Shown in pieces: positions 56,651-64,000 of a stretch of DNA of 64,000 nt. The stretch's first letter is position 1, and every line of letters begins with the position of its first letter. Location of the stretch: contig NC_134936.1 in assembly GCF_051020765.1 (NCBI RefSeq), forward strand, positions 17,560,618-17,624,617, written 5' to 3'. This DNA is from Lasioglossum baleicum. Lineage: Eukaryota; Arthropoda; Insecta; Hymenoptera; Halictidae. The notes below the pieces were generated by a model. That model did not search any database. It was not told the DNA's origin and was given only the letters and a program-made list of their open reading frames with translations. Position numbers and translations under genes: made by a program.

Positions 56651-59600
56651 GTCGTGAAGATCTTGACCAAAGTCTAACAAATATGAATGTCACGCCTTTC
56701 TTTTTAACTGGAATGAAATTAGATTCGTTCGCAATCAATGTTTAAAGGTAAAATATAAATTTTCTCTTTTCTCTTCTACGACATTCCTCGGGATAAACAC
56801 GTTTCGATCGCTGTAACTGTGAAGAAAATGATACGACAGGGGGTTAAACCGTCTGGTGAACTACCTGTACGGAAAACCACGCGAAGCGGGATGATCGATG
56901 ATCGAGCAACGTTGACACGTGCCAGGTTCACTTACGTACGAAATATCAGATGTTATTGCATAAGTTCGTGCCCGATATGAGAATACAATTGAATGTCTTC
57001 CATAAAATTCAATCTTTTCTATTGTACAATTAGAAAACAATGGCGACTGTAGAAATGTTTGAGGCATTATGAAAATCGGGAATCAACTTGTGCAATCATC
57101 TAATACAGAAGTCAAGAATCGTTTATAGGTATGAACACGAACGGATCTGAATTCAGCGGTCCACGCTGACCCAGACATGGTCCGTACCGAACAGTCGCGG
57201 TTCTTCGGCGGCTGGGTCATTGACCCAGTTCGTATTCTTTCACGATAGCAACGCCCGGTTTTCACCATGGACGGGCACCAGAAATATCCCTTTTGTCACC
57301 GAGGACGAACGTTCACGAGCCCATACTTTCGTTCGGCCGTCGATTAAACGCGTTACAGTAACCTTGCGTGCATCGTTCTTTCCGAACGAGAACCGCCCTT
57401 TGCAGGATTTCAATTTAATCACTGAAAAGCCGCCGCGCCGCAAGAATATCTGGCGGATTAACATTTCCACGCTCACTCGGGAAATTGCGGACACCCAACA
57501 CAACGCTAATCGCTGATCGATGTCCGGTTTCACGAGTTTTCTTTCCACGTTTCAGAGAGCGTGGAACTCGTTCGAATCGGTTTACAGGACCGCTCGACTA
57601 TGACGCGACACCGGCGCGGCGATTCGATGTGGCTCTGCAAAATTCGATTCCTCGGAACACGGTCGTGTCCGTCGCGACTTCGTTCCCCGGTTACTTTTCG
57701 AACGGTAATATTACTTGGCCGTCCGGGTACATACTGCGCGCGAATTCATCCGCTTCGAATACGATCCCCGCGATCACGTGCTTACGGGAACCAGCCTTTT
57801 TCAGCGGCAGACTCGATCAACGAGAAACCGAGCGGATCAAAGGTAAACTATTATTTCATGAAACGTCAGCATTCAAAACGACTCGCTCGTGATGCGTTCT
57901 TTTACACACATTAAAATTCACCCCTTGCCGTATTTTAACGAGCCAGACTCCCTCCGCCCTCTTTCAAGCATTAAAAAATATAAATATTCTGAGAGGTGGT
58001 TTTAGCGAGCTTCTCTATTGAAGTACATGTTTAAACGAAGCCGACACGACATCGAAATAAATGCAATTTTGTCATGATTAGTGGTTCTAGCGTAGAACGT
58101 CGGAAGAATTCGAAGAATTACGAAGATGTTGGTAAATTGGCGACGCGCGACCCCGAATAATTCGGTGCGCCACGGGCTAACAACGATATTTCGAAATAAT
58201 GACGATCGATGTGACAAGCTGTTGATCGTATCGTGGCGATCGTATCGGTGAATTAAACTGTCGGTGAGTAGGATAACGCTGCAAAAACGGGAAAACTGGT
58301 ATGCTGTGTATCCGCGTGTTCGTACTACACTATTACAACTGTTACGGGCGGTGAGCACGCGTGCACGCAAACGTGATCGATTCTGTGATTGTGTGCATAC
58401 GCGAGAAACAACTTGCTCGCGTAATCAAGCCTGCAATTTCTGATTGTTTACATGCGAGGGCATTGCCCGGATGCCGTTTACCTTACGTACATTCCAGGTG
58501 TTACCACTCCCTCCTTCGCCTCCTACCGCTTTCAGCGCACCTACGACGCGTATACGAATCGCATACGATAACGCTCTGCCTTGCACGCCGCGTGCCGTAC
58601 CGTACCGCACCGCATCGCAGCGCAACCGCACCGCAACGCACCGTCGCAATCGCCATCTCTTTCGAAGCAACCAGCACCGTCTATGTAATTGTTGAAGGAT
58701 ACGATTGGAGCGCAGCTCTTTTCCAATTAACCCTTTCTGCACTCTGAGACCTATTTCAACTGGAAAACTATACGTTCCTTCCTCGCCAGAATATTTCCAT
58801 TCCCTATGATTTTTGAAATTCCATGGATATGAAATTGGTGTAATAGCTCATGCCGTTTTCATCTGATATCTTCCGAACTATTCGCCGCGTTGAAAAATAT
58901 GTTCGACGAAACCTGTAGATCTGGACAGACTGCTTCTTTTATGTCCTATTACTTTTTGTCGTAAAACAAACGGTTTTCAAAAAAAATTGAGAAAAACGTC
59001 GGAAATTTGGAAATTTTCAAAGAATTTTTATGCAGAAGAAACGAGAAATGACCACGCGATGTCGGTCTATTTGGCAATACCGAAATCCACTCGGGACATT
59101 GTGACCCACGCGCGAAGAGTCGAAACGAGGCCCGGTCGCGGCCCGAGGCAAGCGTGGGACAACAGCTTTGTGGAAGGGGAAGATGGGAGACCAGTCGTAA
59201 CGCTTATCCTTCTTCGACGCGCGAAAATCTGCAACTATGTAACTGTTTGCACTCGAACGATGACTCTGAGGCGCCAGTAAAAATTGCCATGCCATTATTC
59301 AAAACAGTTTTAACATTATTAAATTAGCCTGCATTCTACAAATTTGAAGGATAAAAATGATCTGAAATTATGAGCATTTCCATTCCCTATGAATTTTCAA
59401 ATTGTTATAATACCTCGTACAATACCTAAAAATGTTTAGTAATCGATTAATATTTTGAGTAATTGTAAGGCAATTTTTACTGAGGATTAAAAGACACAGC
59501 CTAGTGAAATAGGCAACTTTGAATTAAACTTTATTGTCAATGAAAGCGGCGAATAAAAATAAAAGTCATTTCAATTCGACACCGCAACAATTCTTCGATT

Positions 59601-60458
59601 TCGAGCTTTTTCCAGAACTGTTCCATTTCAACAGCGATAAACGGATCGACCAATAGATCGGTTAACAAAGACGGTAATCCGATCTCTGAGCAATCGTTTT
59701 CAATTAGATTATGATTGGTGCGACTTCGAATCATACAATTGCTACAATCATACAATTCGAATTACAATTAGAATCGGACCCCGAGCATGCATCCCCGATC
59801 AGATCGTTTGCGTCTGTTGATTCGAATTCGATCCCTGCTTCGCGTGGCCTCGATTTCTCCTCGTATGCGTCCGGAACCGATCGAGCTGCCCACCTTTCGG
59901 CTACCGAATCTCACCGAAACCTTTATCGTCGCTCTCCTACGAATCTATATTTTATTTTCCTTTCGTTTGTAATCCCGGCCAACCGAGAACTGTAGCCATT
60001 GGGTTGGAATAGGTCAATCCCCAACGGCTTTACGTCGACGATTCGAAAAACGGGAACCCGGTGAGGAATGTTGAGAAGTTTCGGTGTGAAGATATATGTA
60101 TACTGTATATATTTGAGGAACCCGAGGTTATATCGGCGAGCGATCGAGCGAGTGTGCGAGTGCGGGTGGGAGCTTGTGCGCGTGTGCGCAATCCATCTTC
60201 GAACGGGTTTCCTTTCTAACGGCTAATAACGGACCCTAACTGGTCAGACACGAGAAGGCAGTTTTTGACTGTCCGTTATTTCTCGTCTGGGCCGTCCCTC
60301 GAATTGCTTCCAAAAACTCTTCTCGAGCCGTCGTTCGATCCGTTAGAAACCGTAACGAGTAGTAGTTGCGGCGCGCACGGGTTTGATTTTGCCGCGATGC
60401 TCACCTCGCCGCCTATTCTCTCGTTACCGCTGCACTGTAATCAGTCGCATTTAATTAC
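56651..60458. other. Intergenic; one ambiguous open block, otherwise nothing recognised
   Basis: The part 57150-57892 stays open for a long way on both strands and has a good acceptor (TTTCCACGTTTCAG ending at 57555), but no domain is recognisable. CCGCA/CCGTA repeats occur at about 58590-58645. A+T-rich stretches with no coding signal make up the rest. Confidence 0.4.
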
Positions 60459-60615
60459 TAGACAGCGGATCTTTGTGCAGAATAAATATTTTCCACCCGA
60501 ACTCCAACAAACCGGAGTGGCAGAGTGACATAGACATTGATTCTCTCTCGTAGTTACTCTTCAATTCGTCTGTTTTCGGTGTTTCAAAATACACCTACTC
60601 ATTTTTGTCTGTTAA
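60459..60615. mobile_element. hAT-like MITE family A, right end decayed
   Basis: It begins TAGACAGCGGATCTTTGTGC. The family's right sub-terminal block survives only as CATTTTTGTCTGTTAATG near 60600; the terminal inverted repeat is lost. Confidence 0.55.
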
Positions 60616-62340
60616 TGACACTGGTTTGAATTTGCCGCGATGTCCATCTCGCCGCTCCGCTACATCCGTACGCTAAGAGTGCGCGGGCACGAGAGCGCGT
60701 GTGCGAGAACGCTAGCGGCGAATTCGGTGGTTTTAATCGAGCTGCTTTCAAAAGGTGGGTCCGATTGGTTGGAATCACGCGATTCGGATATATTCGTTTT
60801 CGAAACGAAATGCCAGTTAGCTCGGTCGCGAATAGGAAATCCGAAAAGGTTGGCTCGCGAGCCCAGAACAAACGCGGAACAAACCGCGACACGTATTGCG
60901 AGCACGTGTAATACGTGCGAGTACGTAACAGTCGGGATAATGCCGGGTGAAGGACCGAACGAACGATGCGTTGGACGGATGAACTGGTTGTCCGATTGCC
61001 CGGTTGCCCGGTTGGTCGTGTGCTCGGTTCCTCGGTCGCGCGCGCCCGTTACCATCACTGACCACTGCCAACGGGTCGATGACCCGAGACCTCTTTCGCA
61101 GCCGAAATTTTCGAGATCGCTCGTCGTTCTCTAAAGCGAGCCGAAGCGAATATACCGGCTGTCCTTCCCTCGTACGCCTAACTATCTTCCTTCGTTCGCC
61201 TAAGTCGCTCCGCGTCGTCTTGTTTCCCTTCGCGTGCTCCCCTACAATGGACTCGATAGTTGTTCCTTCGCTCTGAAAAATCACTGCAGCGTATTACCTT
61301 GCTTTCCTCCATCTTGCTCTTCAACATTGTCGTCGACGGATCGCGAGAAACAATTAGAACCGTGTCGACAGACCGCCAAACTTTCTCGCTGATGTGCCCG
61401 ATCGACCAACAGACCAAACGATTCTACTTTTAAACGTAACAGAATCCTGTATGTTATGTAACCAACGAGGAAAGTCAATGGCCAAACTGCTCGATCAGCC
61501 GATACCGCGACACGGTGTCGTTCACGAAACCTCGTGTCGTTACCTACGGTTCCCGTTCAGACTTCGAACTTGCTGAAACTATGCATTTCTCGAGTCGTTT
61601 TTCGAACCGTATTACGCGCGCCCGCCCGAGTAATTGCAAAAGCGAGCGTCAAAGTTGCGTTACAAGAATTCGCTAAAAAGATATATATCCGACCGTTTCG
61701 TAATCGGTCGAGGAACCAAGCCCGAAATGTCGAAGGATGCTCGATGTGACGCATCGCGTCGTATCGCAGCTGACCAAGCTGCGAACGCACCGGGTCGATC
61801 AAATGATCGACGCGTGACGTTACGACCAAGAGCGGATCAACGAATTCGCGACTCCTCTAATACACGCGGACAATACGCGGCTATACGATCAATGACTGGA
61901 ACGATGACGACAAAACGGGTTCAGGTGAATAACGTAAACACCTTCGACTACGAACGAAGGAGCGAGCTCGGGTGAACGACCGACAAACTGGCCTAAGTGC
62001 CGTATACGCAAACTATCTGCTCTTACTAGACTGTAACTATTGCGATTCAACCGGATTTATCGGTCTCCAATCGTTACGAGAAGGACTATAATTAAGTCGG
62101 AGTATCGGAAATCAAATATAATAAAACTAGCCAGAATTAAGAGGTCTGGTGTTGGTCATTCGGGACGAATCATCCTGTATACGATGAAGTTTAATTATGC
62201 GAAATAAGGATCGGGTATTAAGGAATTAACTCCCACAATATGGCGTGATAAAAACGAGATAGCATTATTGAAAGAACAAATGTGAAATTGCCGTAAAAAG
62301 TGGATGGGAGATATGCGTGTCTCGCACACAGCGATGGCCG
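60616..62340. other. CpG-rich intergenic sequence, no gene recognised
   Basis: Open frames up to 164 codons occur on both strands between 60640 and 61290, as expected of G+C-rich DNA. None contains a domain or a splice-supported structure. Confidence 0.4.
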
Positions 62341-62715
62341 CAGAGTTGGGCATTTATCGATTAAAAAAGCAATTATTGAAAAATCGGCGATTGATGAAGT
62401 TAATCGTCAATATATCTCCACGAAAACTCAATTTACATTTTTTTTCAGTATTCATACAGTCTTGATTCCGTATTTCATTTCGGAGTTTCAGCAGTTAATC
62501 GTTAATCAATTATCCGATTGGCGATTACAATTGGAATCGCTATTAACGACTAAAGTAGAAATTTAACCGTTATTCCCAATTAACGATGAATAAGTATTTA
62601 ATCGTTAACCGCAATTTTTTTTAACGACTAAAGTAGGAGATTAATTGTTAATCGCGATTAACGATTGAAGCAGAAATTTATTAGTCGATCGTTGACGAAA
62701 TTTTTGCCCAACCCT
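62341..62715. mobile_element. hAT-type MITE (CAGAGTTGGGCA terminus)
   Basis: Ends CAGAGTTGGGCA and TTGCCCAACCCTG are inverted, and GCGATGGC (62331-62338) against GCGATGGG (62716-62723) looks like an 8-bp duplication offset by two bases. CAGGGTTGGGCAA-type ends are typical of hAT elements. The interior is rich in GATTAA/TTAATCG repeats. Confidence 0.7.
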
Positions 62716-63565
62716 GGCGATGGGTTGGTGGTATAATAGGTAAACGGAAAATGAAAGGAAATGAGAAGGAAGGAAAGGAAAGGAAAGGTAGATCTAAAGA
62801 ACGGCAGAAAGGGAAGAAATAACATTTACGTTGCGCCCTCCTATCTACTGGTAGTAATAAATGCACGTGAATTAAATCGTCAAACGGTCAATGCTCGACT
62901 GACCTCAACAACAGTAAAAGTGACAAACGGCATAACTCGTTGTCCAAGTTGGTCGCGGAACTCGATTTCTCGATTCCTGCTCCGCTACTTATCGAAACGA
63001 GATTCTAGCCGAAGCTGATCGGTCTTCGATCTACTTTTCGTGGAAAGCACGGACATTATCCTCCATCGATAACCGGTCAACGTTCGAAATTTCTTTTTTT
63101 CCCCGAGCATTATAAATTCTCGAATGAGGAAAATTCTCGCGAAACTATATAAACGACGCAATCGCGAGAACCGCTAGGAAGAATTGCAAATGCGTTGAAT
63201 CGATTGGTAGAGATTGGCTCGGATCGAGATCGAAATATCAACGCGAGCCTTCGAAACAGGAAACCTCGCGTTGCTACGTATATTTCTCTCGAGGAAAAGT
63301 TCTCGGTATCAGGAATGCGTTAAACGCAAATCGAGTCGTACAGCGATGGTCGGTGTGAACATTCTTTCTTTTATCGCGGACGTGGTAATGGATCGAAGGT
63401 CGGTTACGCGCAGATCTATGCTCTGTTTTTTGCGAGCTGATCAATTTTGCGATAGAACGAGACAATCTCGTCGAATAAAAAAGTATTTGTACCAGCACCG
63501 AGGGCATATTCTATCTATTTATACACAGGCGCAGACTTGGGTAAAGGTACATAGAACGATGTAGT
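62716..63565. other. Intergenic, nothing recognised
   Basis: Contains a GGAAA repeat patch near 62750-62790 and a TATATAAACG motif near 63145 that might be a promoter of an unseen gene. No coding signal was recognised. Confidence 0.35.
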
Positions 63566-63724
63566 CTCCGTGCCCCACAAGAAGTCCCTCGTGACGTCAA
63601 CTTTTGTCCACTTTAGCCAATAATTCGGCTAGAACCGAAAGTGTCAGTGGAACGACCCAATCTGACGGCTTGCTGCCGCATTCCTTCGGAATTCCTGCCA
63701 GGAGGCAAATTGTGAGGCACGGAG
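63566..63724. mobile_element. MITE family C, full copy
   Basis: It begins CTCCGTGCCCCACAAG and ends TTGTGAGGCACGGAG, a 15-bp inverted pair with one gap. It shares several internal blocks with the truncated copy at 25677-25815. Confidence 0.8.
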
Positions 63725-63732
63725 AGTACCTA

Positions 63733-63932
63733 CAGTAGAACCTCGATTATCCGGGCCCCTGATGTTCGAATTCTTTATCGCCTGAATACTTTCCACAAAG
63801 AATTACATTGCGTTGACCCAACCCATACTCACACTTCAATAAGGATTAAGTTCGGCACTGAATCCATGTAATTGTTGCTTTGCCCGAACAATCATGTTCC
63901 CCTAATCAGCACGGACAATCGAAGTTCTACCG
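63733..63932. mobile_element. pogo/Tigger-like MITE (200 bp)
   Basis: It begins CAGTAGAACCTCGATTATCC and ends GGACAATCGAAGTTCTACCG, with TA on both sides (63731-63732 and 63933-63934). The CAGT-CCTCGATTATCCG end is characteristic of pogo-like elements. Confidence 0.85.
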
Positions 63933-64000
63933 TATATTATTGTATTCAGTTCTACTCTGATGTTCAAAGTACAGGTTCGAGGTAGACGAACTTTCTCGGA

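Noticed and set aside
60640..61284. Overlapping frames of 132-164 codons on both strands
   Set aside because: They are expected by chance in CpG-rich DNA; no motif or splice support.
1..64000. CRISPR arrays, bacterial operons or prophage
   Set aside because: The DNA is clearly eukaryotic nuclear sequence with spliced genes; the repeats seen are microsatellites or transposon ends.

Overview
The window is nuclear DNA of a holometabolous insect, most likely a hymenopteran. The evidence is intron-split genes with clear insect orthologues, the linked ecdysteroid P450 genes phantom (CYP306A1) and Cyp18a1, CpG-rich intergenic DNA with many microsatellites, and mariner, hAT-like and pogo-like element remains. 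The placement in Hymenoptera is inference; the species cannot be read from the sequence.

Layout. 0.5-4.3 kb (+): 3' part of a Stubble/clip-like trypsin-type serine protease gene, with a dead mariner transposase fragment and a MITE in its introns. 4.3-11.7 kb: no confident gene; simple repeats, a long-terminal-inverted-repeat element and a decayed non-LTR reverse transcriptase inside a three-copy repeat. 11.7-21.5 kb (+): homeobox gene extra-extra (exex/Mnx/HB9), three exons with a 6.5-kb first intron. 21.5-26.4 kb: exex 3' region, then non-coding DNA with several fold-back elements. 26.4-28.1 kb (+): Dronc, the CARD initiator caspase. 29.1-30.9 kb (-): PSME3/REG-gamma. 32.0-34.1 kb (-): PSMD11/Rpn6. 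35.6-37.9 kb (+): fused/STK36 kinase, convergent with an astacin metalloprotease (38.2-39.5 kb, -). 39.5-46.9 kb: non-coding with hAT-like MITEs. 46.9-49.6 kb (+): CYP306A1 (phantom). 51.8-55.1 kb (-): CYP18A1, tail to tail with phantom. 55.1-64.0 kb: no gene I can name.

How genes relate. CYP306A1 (ecdysteroid 25-hydroxylation during ecdysone synthesis) and CYP18A1 (26-hydroxylation and further oxidation, which inactivates the hormone) act at opposite ends of ecdysteroid metabolism. PSME3 and Rpn6 are both 20S proteasome partners and lie on the same strand 1.1 kb apart. Fused acts in Hedgehog signalling, Dronc in apoptosis, and Exex in motor-neuron identity. I see no operon-like logic linking these last genes.

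No clearly new biological system is visible. The most distinctive feature is a dense population of short non-autonomous DNA transposons with readable target-site duplications. Several of them make up most of a small intron (protease, Rpn6, phantom, astacin). Other points of interest are a GC-AG intron splitting the catalytic CRG motif of Dronc, a phase-compatible 39-bp candidate cassette exon in PSME3, and a MITE 113 bp upstream of the phantom start codon. All exon boundaries were deduced by eye from splice signals, reading-frame continuity and remembered family features; no search was run.
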